A stretch of DNA of 64,000 bases from Ascarosepion bandense (lineage: Eukaryota > Mollusca > Cephalopoda > Sepiida > Sepiidae): contig JBBBDQ010001270.1 in NCBI GenBank assembly GCA_037127315.1, positions 2,112,501 through 2,176,500 of the forward strand, read 5' to 3'. A model generated the notes under the pieces. It was given only the letters and a program-made list of their open reading frames with translations. It was not told the origin of the DNA and made no database searches. The position numbers were made by a program, and so were the translations under genes. Of the stretch, positions 54,400 to 64,000 are shown one piece after another; positions within the stretch are counted from its first letter, which is position 1; every line of letters starts with the position of its first letter.

Positions 54400-54755
54400 T
54401 TAAGCAAGACATTTTACTGCCACAGGGGATTACATATGAGGAAAGATGAGAATCCTGATGAGAGTAGAGAGAACGGAAAAAGAAGCATCAGAGTTGGGGT
54501 GTAGGTTAGGGAGATAGGAGATGTCTATTGATTTTATATTTAAATTCTTGAAGATTGTAGCTGTCGGGGAAGCAAAGAAACGGAAGGGAATTTCACATGT
54601 GAGAAGTGCGAGAAAAGAAGCTGTTGGAGTAGAATTTGCGTTTATATTTTATTGGTTTCGCAGTAAAATGGTGGGACCTAGTTGCTAATCTTGTTGCTCG
54701 AGTAAATTCATACTTAGGGGGTACCAGAGAACTAAGTTTATCGGAGTAGTGCAGG
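54400..54755 (-). mobile_element. LINE-J 3' fragment
   Basis: Minus strand, tail (aagcaagacattttactg) through the SRTSRLW region to the RATRLAT region (gttgctcgagtaaattcat). Confidence 0.65.
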
Positions 54756-54807
54756 TGCTTTTCAGTCTACAGGTAGCAAAACCTATCTGGTGTTGAGGGA
54801 GTGAGGT

Positions 54808-55116
54808 CAGTCAGTTAGTTAAGTGCCATACGTGAAACACGCTTGGGCGATTATGTCTCGAAAGAGACATGACTGACTGGGCAGAAGATTATCCCGCAAT
54901 AGGTTGCCATTGCTTTCTGCGGTAGACTGGTTGCCGACCAAGGCTATAGAACCCAATCTGTCTTGTTATTTAACCCATAACTGGAGGGAAGAAGCGGATT
55001 AATACCTTTAACAATGGTATTTGCGCATAAGTGAATGCAATGAATTCAACTGGAATTCGAACTCGGCTCCCTGATTTCTCGTTCCGAGCCGATATCCACT
55101 GGACCACAACGCACAG
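54808..55116 (-). mobile_element. tRNA-derived SINE, full length
   Basis: Complete and among the least diverged minus-strand copies, from tcagtcagttagttaagtgc to ccacaacgcac. Confidence 0.88.
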
Positions 55117-55621
55117 GTACTCTTTGTGAATATCGGGTATTATTTTGGGGACACACTGTGTATTCATTTTATTTTTAACAAAAAATAGGACAACACGTCA
55201 TACGCAAAATTGCCTTGTACATAAATAGATTCAGATAAACACACTATTATTATTTGAGTGCTTCGTTTTTCAGAAATTCATTTTCAAAACATTTTTTTTT
55301 CAAATGATTATAATTTTATATTGTTAAAACCCGAAATGACTCCAAGAATAAATGTATTGTTAATGGCTTTATTGTTTTCAAGGATTCTTTGATTCCAAAG
55401 AAAACACAGTAATTTTTCTTCCGTTTTCTTTTGATTCCGGGATTTTTGTTGCTGTTGTTTTTTGTTGTTGATGTTTTATTTTGTTTTGCTCAAATTACCA
55501 TTGAAAGCCTCAATAGGTTATTTCATTTAAAGCGTCTCCACATAAACATATTCCAATTCCTTTTTTGATCTCCCATCCACCCTTTCCATTTTTCTCTTTA
55601 TTTCTGTTTCTCTCTCTGTTA

Positions 55622-55624
<3 letters not shown>
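55117..55624. other. Unassigned AT-rich sequence
   Basis: No gene or repeat recognised. Confidence 0.4.
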
Positions 55625-55684
<60 letters not shown>

Positions 55685-55730
55685 TATATATCGAGCACTG
55701 TTTTATTGCCACAAGCACTGACTGTGCTAT

Positions 55731-55786
<56 letters not shown>

Positions 55787-55787
55787 A
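55625..55787. repeat. (CA)n and (TA)n microsatellites
   Basis: (AC)n at 55629-55682 and (TA)n at 55736-55780, separated by about 53 bp of unique sequence. Confidence 0.95.
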
Positions 55788-55832
55788 CGCCAATTCGGTC
55801 GGGTTTCAATCCTGGGTAAAAAGCAATCGGTT

Positions 55833-55887
55833 GTCTAACCGTACTGATGAGCTGAGATTCAGCGAAACAGATCTGTCTGCAGATGAC
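55833..55887 (+). ncRNA. Type I hammerhead ribozyme (H4)
   Basis: Core CTGATGA, stem II GCTG/CAGC with loop AGATT, GAAA, stem III ACAG/CTGT, cleavage base C55877. Stem I has one C-A mismatch (TGCAG in place of TGCGG). Confidence 0.83.
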
Positions 55888-56140
55888 TATTTACGCTCTC
55901 ACACCCTGATTGAGCACGCTGGAGGAATGGTAGATTTTGAAAAACAGTAGCTACTCTGGGATCTACGCATAGTTCATTCAGCAATGAATTCGAACACTCT
56001 CAGCTATTGGGCGTGTATAATGAAAATATACACGCTAAAAAGTCTGCCTTCTTCTACCGAGCGCCCGTAGCTCAGAGATAGAATCGCCGACTGACGCCAA
56101 TTCGGTCGGGTTTCAATTCTGGGTTAAACGTCAATCGGAT

Positions 56141-56195
56141 GTCTAACCGTACTGATGAGCTGTGATACAGCGAAACAGATCTGTCTGCGGATGAC
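56141..56195 (+). ncRNA. Type I hammerhead ribozyme (H5)
   Basis: All helices fully paired: stem I GTC/GAC and CCGTA/TGCGG, stem II GCTG/CAGC, stem III ACAG/CTGT, cleavage base C56185. This is the family reference copy. Confidence 0.87.
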
Positions 56196-56216
56196 TATAT
56201 ATATATATATATATTT

Positions 56217-56260
56217 AAACATATAAAAAATATAATAAATTGTATTAGAATAATTAAAAT

Positions 56261-56310
<50 letters not shown>
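56217..56310. repeat. AT-rich stretch with (TA)n
   Basis: (TA)n at 56270-56308. 56311-56518 is unassigned. Confidence 0.85.
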
Positions 56311-56313
<3 letters not shown>

Positions 56314-56518
56314 TGGTTTATTCCAATGACTTCCCATACTTAATATTTCTGGTTTTCGCTCTCGTGAGGTCATTAGCTGTGGTGTTATATTCGCTTGCAG
56401 CGTCTTGTATGCACGAGTTTGTCGTTGCTTGGAAATTTTCCATGTCAACAAAAACAGACTATCATTATTGTCCGTGAATTGTTATAATATAATGTAATTT
56501 GAATTCTTTAAAAATGGC

Positions 56519-56825
56519 TTACGCACCCACACCCTGGTTGAGCACTCTGGAAGTATAATCGACTTTGAAAAGACAGTAGTTACTCTAGCACTTACGCATC
56601 ACTCATTCAGTAATGAATTAGGGCACTCTAACTACTGGCGTATGATATATCATACGCTAAGTCTGCCTCCTTCTACCGAGCGCCCATAGCTCAGAGGTAG
56701 AATCGCCGCCTGACGCCAATTCTGTGGGGGTTTCAATTCTGGGTAAAATCGGATGTCTAACCGTACTGATGAGCTGTGATACAGCGAAAAAGATCTCTCT
56801 ACAGATGACTATATATATATATATA
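56519..56825 (+). mobile_element. Hammerhead/tRNA-like element (copy H6)
   Basis: Full-length unit: acgcacccacaccctggttg, central module, A box tagctcagagg (56688), B-box-like ggtttcaattc, hammerhead, (TA)n. The A box fits the Pol III consensus exactly. Confidence 0.78.
56755..56809 (+). ncRNA. Hammerhead ribozyme, decayed (H6)
   Basis: Core CTGATGA, stem II and GAAA are intact, but stem III (AAAG/CTCT) has lost one pair and stem I one pair, so activity is doubtful. Confidence 0.6.
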
Positions 56826-57304
56826 TTTTCTAAGCATATACTGTTAAATATAAGAGACAATGAAAGTCTATTATGTTTAAACTTGAGCCGTTCTAAACGT
56901 CGTATTTTTGCTTTAATTTCAGTTGAAAATAAAGACAAAAATTCTCCAACATTTGGATAATTATTTATTGGTTTTCTTCTAAGCTTTCGGCTCACATGAG
57001 CCATCTTCAGAGAGGTCACCAAGACGGTAATACAATAACATCCACCATCACCTACGATTTTATTTTGTGTTGACATAAAACTCCGCTAGGCAACGGCAAT
57101 AGTTACCAAAAATAACAAACGCAGTTCGCAAATTTGCAATGCTGTTCTATGACGTCACACCGCGTGATAGCGCGAAATGACAACAGAACCATGTATTCAA
57201 ATACAATGTAATGTTTTATGACCAGATTTAAACGTGATTTTATTAAGTGTGGGTTGTTTGGATTTAATGTACATGGCCTCCAATATCTGAAGGTTCTTTC
57301 TCCA

Positions 57305-57306
<2 letters not shown>
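56826..57306 (-). mobile_element. Penelope-like element: GIY-YIG end plus 3' region
   Basis: Minus strand. 57306-57197 encodes RKNLQILEAMYIKSKQPTLN KITFKSGHKTLHCI and a stop, the C-terminus of the PLE GIY-YIG domain. It continues without a break into the non-coding end (cgcgctatcacgcggtgtga, ctgaagatggctcatgtgag) to the (TA)n at 56810-56825. This copy links the non-coding repeat at 436, 39152, 44470 and 44892 to PLEs. Confidence 0.78.

Positions 57307-57364
<58 letters not shown>
57307..57364. repeat. (TA)n tract
   Basis: Sits between a minus-strand PLE and a plus-strand hammerhead element. Confidence 0.95.
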
Positions 57365-57366
<2 letters not shown>

Positions 57367-57676
57367 CTCTCACACCCTGATTGAGGACTCTGGAGGAGGG
57401 GTAGACTTTGAAAAACTGTAGCCACTCTAGCGTGAACGCATCGCTCATTCATTAAAAATGAATTGGATCACTCTGGCTGCTGGGAGCGTAATATGATATG
57501 CGCTAAAAAAAACCGACTTCTTCCACAGAACGCCCCGTGTCCCAGGGGTAGAGTCGGCGACTGACGCCAATTCGGTCGGGTTTCGAGCCTGGGTTAGTGA
57601 GCAGTCGAAGTGTTAACATGCTGATGAAGTGTGATACATCGAAACAGACCTGTCTGCGGGTGACTATATATATATA
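57365..57676 (+). mobile_element. Hammerhead/tRNA-like element (copy H7)
   Basis: Full-length but diverged: cgctctcacaccctgattga, gtgtcccaggggtagagtcg (A-box region), ggtttcgagcctggg (B box, closer to consensus than in other copies), hammerhead and (TA)n. Confidence 0.76.
57610..57664 (+). ncRNA. Hammerhead ribozyme, diverged (H7)
   Basis: CTGATGA and GAAA intact. Stem II AGTG/CATC keeps two strong pairs; stem III ACAG/CTGT is intact with loop AC. Stem I is weakened. Cleavage base C. Confidence 0.62.
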
Positions 57677-57819
57677 GGGCGTTTGACAAGAGTAACTCCC
57701 TATTAAAACATGCTAATAATATTTTACAGGAAATGGATATGAGAAGGAAATAATTAATTTCATTTAAAATTCGATGAGGCCCCCAGCATTTCATTCCAGA
57801 TTTTCCAGCCACCCAGGAA

Positions 57820-57980
57820 TGACGTCAACAGATTTTACCAGAGACCTTTGTGGTATGGAAGACTTAACTTACTATATTCGCGCAAAAGCTTGGTTTGGTA
57901 TCGTAGCTTTGCTCCTTTAAGAAATCCCATAAAAAGTAACAGTTTGTTAAGTCAGGTTTTCTGGTTGGCTATTCATACAT
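57820..57980 (-). pseudogene. Possible transposase remnant
   Basis: Minus-strand reading ENLT, then FMGFLKEQSYDTKPSFCAN recalls the DFFLWGFLKERVY block of IS630/mariner-type transposases. Too short and frame-broken for a firm call. 57677-57819 and 57981-58294 hold only a (TA)n tract (58009-58032) and a short inverted repeat around 58195-58270. Confidence 0.3.
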
Positions 57981-58174
57981 TAAACAGGTGATTACTTTTC
58001 AAGAATCCTATATATATATATATATATATATATTGATTGATTGGTTGATTGTTTAATACTTAGTTTTTTATCCTAATAGGGTTAGACCAGTACACATTCG
58101 TATTAAAATGTGTTCTATACAATTATATTGTAGAAATTTCGAATATTTTGCATTTATAAACGAGTTATTTCGCT

Positions 58175-58280
58175 ACCTTGGTTTTCACCATGAGTGGTTT
58201 CTTCAGGCGATTTTTAAAAATCGCCTAAAGAGACCACTCGTGGTGGAAACCAAGGTAGGGAATAACTCGTTTATAAATTT
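58175..58280. repeat. Inverted repeat, about 50 bp per arm
   Basis: cgctaccttggttttcacca (58170) and the inverse tggtggaaaccaaggtaggg (58239) flank a central attttt/aaaaat; outer bases attta-taaacgagttatt also pair (58154 and 58263). A PLE-tail-like cttcaggcgatt lies in the centre. Confidence 0.7.
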
Positions 58281-58281
58281 A

Positions 58282-58289
<8 letters not shown>

Positions 58290-58337
<48 letters not shown>
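58290..58337. repeat. (TA)n-(GA)n microsatellite
   Basis: Simple tract. Confidence 0.95.
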
Positions 58338-58389
58338 TGCGATGGATTAATTTATATCTAAATTACATTGTCATTTTAACATATATACT

Positions 58390-58775
58390 TACCAAAATTA
58401 TACAAAATTATCTTGAAATACCAAAGAGTAATTTTTTTCAATAAAATCATCATTGGCTTCAACTACGGCCTCGAGACGACTTCGGATTCTACTGCAACTC
58501 TTTTGAACAATTTCCTTGTTTAAGTTGGAGAATGCTGCCATAATCCTTGCATTCAGTTCATCTTTGGTGTTACAAGGATTTTTGTTGGTCTCTCGCTCAA
58601 CTGTACTTTAGGTTGTATTCTAGTGGGTAGGGGGAACAGTTTGCTAGATATAAAAGGCTGATGTCGGAAACTTTGACTACCATAAGTGTGTTCTTCTGCT
58701 TTTGTGACATGGTCCAGAGTCCTGTTGCCGGACATAGTGTCTTTCAGGAGGCACAAATATTGGAAGAAAGGAAGG
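58390..58775 (-). pseudogene. mariner transposase C-terminal half
   Basis: Minus-strand reading in shifted frames: RHYVRQQDSGPCHKSRRTHL, then TVERETNKNPCNTKDELNAR and IMAAFSNLNKEIVQKSCSRI, RSRLEAVVEANDDFIEKN. This is the QQDSAPAHKS catalytic block and the C-terminus (RLEAVVEANGDFFE) of mariner transposases. The intervening SPDCNPLDY block is ruined. Confidence 0.8.
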
Positions 58776-59100
58776 ATGGAAGGAAGGAATACAAACATTG
58801 AAGGACGAATATAAAAAAAAGAGAAATAAAAGAAAAGAAAAGAAAGAAAGAAGGGAAGAAAGAAAGAAAGGGTGTATTGGAAGAAGAACAAGAAAAAGAA
58901 GTATCGGAAATTAAGTAAAAAGAAGAAATAAACAAGAAGAAAATGGAAAAATGAAAATAATGAAGGCATAAAAAGAAATAGAAAAAAGGAAGGAAAAGAA
59001 GACGAAGAATACAAAAGAATGCAATGAAGAAGTAAGGAGAAGAAAAAAATTAAAAAATAAAGAAAGGGAAGGAAAGAAAGAAGAAAGAAGAAAGAGCTAT
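58760..59100 (+). repeat. Purine-rich GGAA/GAAA tract
   Basis: Irregular AAG/GGAAG repeats with almost no pyrimidines on the plus strand. Confidence 0.85.
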
Positions 59101-59304
59101 AAAGATGAAAAGATTAACCTATTCTTTTAAAGCTCTTCAATACTGTAGTAACCAAACCAATTTAAATTGGTTATGAGGCATTGATTTAGACTGTGTCAGA
59201 CTTTTAGATTCTTGTAACTATAAATGCATTCCACCTTGAATAAATCTATTTTATTCGCATTTTCTATGTTGAATGGATAAATATATACAAAGACATAATA
59301 GAGG

Positions 59305-59334
<30 letters not shown>

Positions 59335-59337
<3 letters not shown>

Positions 59338-59473
59338 GTTTGGAGGTACAAAATTTGTGCACGACTTTGAAATCAAGGAATTTATTAACAGTCTCAAGAG
59401 CTCTTTCGTCCAATATCTCATCAGGAGAAAATCGTTGGAATCACAAATTAAACGAAAAAACAGCAAACGAAAA

Positions 59474-59475
<2 letters not shown>
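59335..59475 (-). mobile_element. PLE-tail-like fragment with hammerhead-like core
   Basis: Minus strand: TCTC then CTGATGA, a 10-nt hairpin region, GAAA, AGAGCTCT palindrome, T, GAGA. Stem I TCTC/GAGA and stem III pair, but stem II is weak. Bounded by (TA)n on both sides (59308-59334 and 59477-59510). Confidence 0.45.
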
Positions 59476-59513
<38 letters not shown>

Positions 59514-59519
59514 TTTTAA

Positions 59520-59598
59520 ATACTGACATTCGAAGACGTATCAAAGTAATGATCCGAATCGCATCAAAATGTTCAGAATTAAATTTGTATTTGCATGG

Positions 59599-59656
<58 letters not shown>

Positions 59657-59867
59657 GTTAAAATGAACATACATTTGGTTTTCATAAGTCAGGTGTCTGC
59701 AGGTAACGATCCGTATCACGCCAAACAGTTCAGACTTAAAATTATTTTTGCATGTAGATAACTAGACAGACAGACAGAGAGAGAGAGAGAAGCTCAGTAG
59801 AGCAAACAGAGCGTTTTCATGTGCCAGGTCCCTCCAATTAAAGATCCGTATCACACCAAACTGTTGC

Positions 59868-59949
<82 letters not shown>

Positions 59950-60042
59950 GTGGGAACATCGTGCGTTTAGTTTATGCCATATATATTTATGTAATGATCC
60001 CTGACCAACCAAAACTTTTCAGGAGGAAATTTGTATTTGCAT

Positions 60043-60091
<49 letters not shown>

Positions 60092-60253
60092 CAGAGAGAG
60101 AAGTGAAGTGAGAGAAAAGAGAGAGAGGTTAAATCAACACACAATACGAGAGAGGAGTTCAAACGAGCACTTACTGCTTTTTTTATGCTATATGCCTTAA
60201 TATAGTGATCAGTATCAAACCAGTGTGTTAAGAAATAAAATTGTATTTGCATG

Positions 60254-60287
<34 letters not shown>

Positions 60288-60374
60288 AATAGAAAGAAAG
60301 ACGGAGAGAGCCATGTACCTCCAGGTAATGATCCGTATCACACCAAACCTTCCAGAATTAAATTTTATTTTCAT

Positions 60375-60449
<75 letters not shown>

Positions 60450-60602
60450 GGGAAACAAAGAAAGAAAGGAAATAAGGGAGAGAGAATAAAAAAAGAAATG
60501 TTCAAATGAGTACACATTGCATTTTCTTATGTCAGGTTTCCCCATGTAATGAACCGTATGAAACCAAAGAGACAGACAGGCAGGCAGACTGACAGACGGA
60601 TG

Positions 60603-60633
<31 letters not shown>

Positions 60634-60784
60634 TTTAAATGAGCACAGAATGCATTTTGTTATGTCATGTGCCTCCAGGTAATGATCTGTATCACACCAA
60701 ACCTTCTAGAATTAAATTTGACTCTCCATGGATATATATATATATATATATATATATATCCATGGAAAGTCAAATTTTAATTTA

Positions 60785-60840
<56 letters not shown>

Positions 60841-60960
60841 AGGAACAAAGAGAAAGTAAAATTTCTAATGAGCACACTTTGCGTTTTGTTATATCAGGTG
60901 CCTTCAGGTAATGATCCGTATCACGTCAAACTGTTCAGATGTAAATTTGATTTTGTTAAT
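59520..60960 (+). repeat. Compound GA-microsatellite array, about nine units
   Basis: A unique segment of about 90-110 bp (marker ggtaatgatccgtatcacac / caaacctt-cagaattaaat) recurs at about 59548, 59703, 59841, 59994, 60205, 60328, 60546, 60680 and 60911, each followed by (GA)n of different length. Two units also contain (TA)n between segment and (GA)n (60379, 60732). The second (TA)n is flanked by an inverted copy of catggaaagtc. No coding sequence. Confidence 0.9.
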
Positions 60961-61023
60961 TAAAAAGTTGATTAAATTAAAGACATCAATGAAATATTAA
61001 AAGAAGTCTGGATCGACAATACA

Positions 61024-61059
<36 letters not shown>

Positions 61060-61521
61060 CGTGAATTAATAAATATACATATGAGGGTGCACATATGTAT
61101 AGTTTTATTGTGCAGGTTTTAATAAAACAGTGCTAATGCAGTGTGATTATTGCTATTTTATATACATATTCATAAATATGAATATTGTCCTACGTCGACA
61201 GGACTTTTCGGAGTATCATACGTTATGCGATCATCAGGGGAATATTTCAAAATGACCGTTTAACAAATTTGAATTTAAGTTCACTGGATGTTCACATGAT
61301 TAAAATCTTATAAAGTTAAGTTACTGCTTTTTTAATAACAAAATTAAAGATTAAATATTAAATTATTATTAGATTAAATATTCTAAGATTACATGCAGAT
61401 AAACAGTTTAAATTTAAATTTAAATTAAAATATAAAATTAGAAAATAAATATTTAAATGCAGGGAGAAGAATTCAAAGGAGCGTAATGCATAAAACGTAA
61501 AAAATTAAATAGTCCAATTTT
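60961..61521. other. Unassigned AT-rich sequence
   Basis: (TA)n at 61027-61054, otherwise nothing recognised. Confidence 0.4.
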
Positions 61522-63075
61522 CTTCTTCTTCTTCTTCTTCTTCTTCTTCTTCTTCTTGGTGTCTTGTCCTTTCAGGACGAACGCTATCATGGCTTTCCAC
61601 GTCATCCTATCTCTGGTAGCTCTTAGCACGCTTTATCCTATTACACCAGGCAACCCCGTTCTGGCATCTACCTGCTCAGGCCCTTCAAATATCTTATCCG
61701 CTGCTTTCCCCTGTCTTTTTTCCTTCTATCTGGCTTGTTAGTATCAGGTCCTCCAAGCCCTATTACCCCATTGCATGTCACAGAAACTTTAACTGTCTCT
61801 TCTTGATGCTCAGTATTAATTTCCTTTTCGTTTCCATCCTTTCCAAAACCTCATCATTGCCCACATGCTCGATCCATAATATCCGCAGCATCCCTCTGTA
61901 GAACCCTCATTTCAGCTGCTTCAAGTTTTTCCTTCATCCTTGATGGTATTGTCCAGCATTCACTGCTATATTGAAGAACTGACATCACATAGCAGTCCAG
62001 TACTCTTTTCTTTGTGTCTAGCGAAATTTTCCTGTCTCTTAATGCTCTACTCAGTTTCTGGAACGGGTCTTTCGCCATGTTAATTCGCCTTCAAATCTCT
62101 GTGTCGCAGTTTCTGTCTTCTGTTAGAACAGTTCCCAGATATTTACATTTTTGTACCTGCTTTATTTTTGTATCCCCCACCTGTAGTTGCCATTTTGGGC
62201 TCCTCTGTTTGCTGATGACCATTCATTCGGTTTTCTTGCAGTTTATTTGTAGTCCATTCTTCTCACTCTCTTCAGCTACCTTCTGTAGGAGGTCTTGTAC
62301 TTTCCTATCAGTGTCTGCCATCAGCACTGTATCATCTGCCTACCTTATGTTATTCAATTTTTTTTTTAATCATATCACCCCGAGCAAGGCGGTAATGCCA
62401 CTGATGTGCAGGGGGCTACATAAGATTGAAGAGATTGGAAAAGAGAGAAAACCGGAAACCGCATCCTAAGCAGGAAACAAGGGATGAGCCTCTTCACCTG
62501 TTCAGTATAAGTGGGTGGAGTGTGAACCGGGCGATAGTTTAGTCTATCTACTCCAATGTGGTCTCCGATGACGAATCCTGGTATAACATCTAAGGTCCTC
62601 AAAATAGTCTCGCTGTACAAGTTGAATAGATCCGTTGAAAAAACACACCATTGTCTTAGGTCCCTTTCTATCATTGCATATCTGCTGAATTCGTTACCTG
62701 TCCGCATGCAGGCGGCTTGCTGCCAGTAGAGATTCTTGATTACTCAAATGTCTTTCCTAAATATGTCGAGGCTGCTGAGCATTTCCATCTATTCCTTGTG
62801 GCGTATTTTGCATAATCGATAAAACATATGTACACGTCCTTCTTCATTTGCATTGCCCTTTCGGAGAGCATACTAATCATAAATATGGCGTTCCTTGTTG
62901 CAGTATCTTTGAAGAACTCTCACTGTTCCTGTCCTATCTCTGGCCTGATTCTGCTTCTCGCTGAATTCATCAGGATTCGGACGATCAGTTTTGTAATGTG
63001 TTTCATTAAACTGATTGTTCGGCGGAGTTCGCACTCGTTTGCACCTGGCTTCTTAGACATTGCGACAAAAATCGA
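61522..63075 (-). mobile_element. RTE LINE, longest coding span, split by a SINE
   Basis: (TTC)n tail at 61522-61557. Reading on the minus strand from the 63075 end: MSKKPGANECELRRTISLMK, HITKLIVRILMN, ARSRIRPEIGQEQ, FFKDTATRNAIFMI, MLSERAMQMKKDVYICFIDY (motif A region), LFNLYSETILRTLDVIPGFV, then after the SINE (62354-62555) the YADDT region and the C-terminal blocks. Frameshifts throughout. It covers fingers and palm, which other copies lack. Confidence 0.83.
62354..62555 (-). mobile_element. SINE with LINE-J tail, inside an RTE copy
   Basis: Minus strand: attggagtagatagacta, cccggttcacactccacc, then the shared tail tgcacatcagtggcattacc and gattaaaaaaaa. Same 5' start as 46686-46880. Confidence 0.7.
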
Positions 63076-63264
63076 TTTTCTAAGGTCGTCTAATTACATG
63101 TAGATAAAAATTGAAATTAAAATTTAAAATAAATATTATATTTACAATTGAAATTAAAAATTAAAATTAAAATTAAAAATAAAATTTGAAAAGTAAAAGA
63201 AATATTACAATGCAGAGAGTAAAAGTTAAAGGGAGAAATTCATAATTATTCATAGTTATATTTG
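63076..63264. other. AT-rich low-complexity sequence
   Basis: Repeats of aaattaaaatt; no gene. Confidence 0.6.
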
Positions 63265-63470
<206 letters not shown>

Positions 63471-63616
63471 ATGCACATAGGGGAATCTATATCAATCCGG
63501 GTCAAAGAATTTAAGTATTTTTCTTTGGCCGCATGTGGTCATTAAATCGCTGCTTTGTAGAATTGTTAATATGTTTTAAGACGACCAGTTATTTTTCTAA
63601 AAGGCATAGACTACAT

Positions 63617-63619
63617 CTA

Positions 63620-63682
<63 letters not shown>
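63617..63682. repeat. (ATCT)n-(TA)n microsatellite
   Basis: Simple tract. 63683-63841 is unassigned. Confidence 0.95.
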
Positions 63683-63684
<2 letters not shown>

Positions 63685-63841
63685 TGTTGTAAGATTTGGA
63701 TTTAGTTACGATATACTAGGTAATAATTGGGTTCTTGTCATTGTTTTTTTTTTTTTCTTTTTTAATTTTCAATAATACAGGGGTGTGCGCGAAAATCCGG
63801 ACGAACTTTAACTTGGCATAAAATAGCAACCATATTGAATA

Positions 63842-64000
63842 CTAACAGTATAGTCCGGCGTTGCTCGGGTGTGATGAAAGCTTTAAAACTAATCCATGGT
63901 CCCGGAGCTCAGACACTTTGGACGTTGGCACGAAAGACTAAAAAGCAAAAGTTGTTTCCAGTTATTTTTTCAGCCTTTTTATTTTAGTTTTTGCTTCGGG
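63842..64000 (-). mobile_element. Helitron, 3' part, cut by the window end
   Basis: Starts ctaacagtatagtccggcgt on the plus strand (minus-strand end CTGTTAG, one base from the usual CTAG form), with the hairpin and the adjoining conserved sequence. The element continues beyond 64000. Confidence 0.75.

Larger units (their letters stand above)
55788..56216 (+). mobile_element. Head-to-tail dimer of the hammerhead/tRNA-like element (H4-H5)
   Basis: A partial unit (55788-55887, B box and hammerhead) is followed without a gap by a full unit (55888-56195): cgctctcacaccctgattga, a central module, A box tagctcagaga (56068), B-box-like ggtttcaattc (56109) and a second hammerhead, then (TA)n. Cleavage at both ribozymes would free nucleotides 55878-56185, 308 nt. 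This arrangement is the one expected of a retrozyme. Confidence 0.8.

Noticed and set aside
58553..59014. 153-codon minus-strand frame
   Set aside because: The N-terminal part is purine-tract artefact; the real signal is only the mariner remnant in its C-terminal third.

Overview
This is a eukaryotic, metazoan window, almost certainly from a mollusc and most likely a cephalopod (octopus-type) genome. It has no prokaryotic gene organisation. It is AT-rich, full of (TA)n, (CA)n, (ATCT)n, (GAA)n and (GA)n microsatellites, and packed with non-LTR retrotransposons, tRNA-derived SINEs, Penelope-like elements, mariner/Tc1 elements and Helitrons. The cephalopod call rests on the repeat types and is an inference.

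Only one host gene is recognisable. Two exons on the minus strand (40951-41197 and 8966-9198) encode consecutive parts of the extracellular glutamate-binding (Venus-flytrap) domain of a metabotropic glutamate receptor, closest by eye to the group I (mGluR1/5) type. Splice sites, reading phases and protein continuity agree, so 9199-40950 is a 31.75-kb intron. The rest is flanking intron of the same gene, unless exons were missed.

Layout. 1-8965: hammerhead-ribozyme elements, Penelope-like (PLE) pieces, an RTE-clade LINE inserted in an older antisense RTE, two copies of a second LINE family (here LINE-J), a tRNA-SINE dimer and a long (ATCT)n array. 8966-9198: exon, beside a minisatellite. 9199-40950: SINEs, Helitrons, a decayed 3.8-kb R2/R4-type LINE (14916-18722), mariner remains, MITEs, a 94-bp satellite (about 30085-31035), a 108-bp array (33854-34355), more RTE and LINE-J copies and a short interstitial TTAGGG tract. 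40951-41197: exon. 41198-64000: SINEs, a mariner, RTE copies (one with a 351-codon open frame), a 5S rRNA-tRNA chimeric SINE with perfect target-site duplications, a cluster of hammerhead elements including a head-to-tail dimer, GA-rich compound arrays and a Helitron cut by the window end.

The most unusual content is (i) a repeat family joining a tRNA-like Pol III promoter region to a type I hammerhead ribozyme, once as a tandem dimer that could release a 308-nt RNA (retrozyme-like); (ii) a 389-bp SINE starting exactly at the first base of 5S rRNA and continuing into the local tRNA-derived SINE; and (iii) an R4/Dong-like LINE found twice directly beside TAA repeats. All family assignments come from reading motifs in the sequence; no database search was run.
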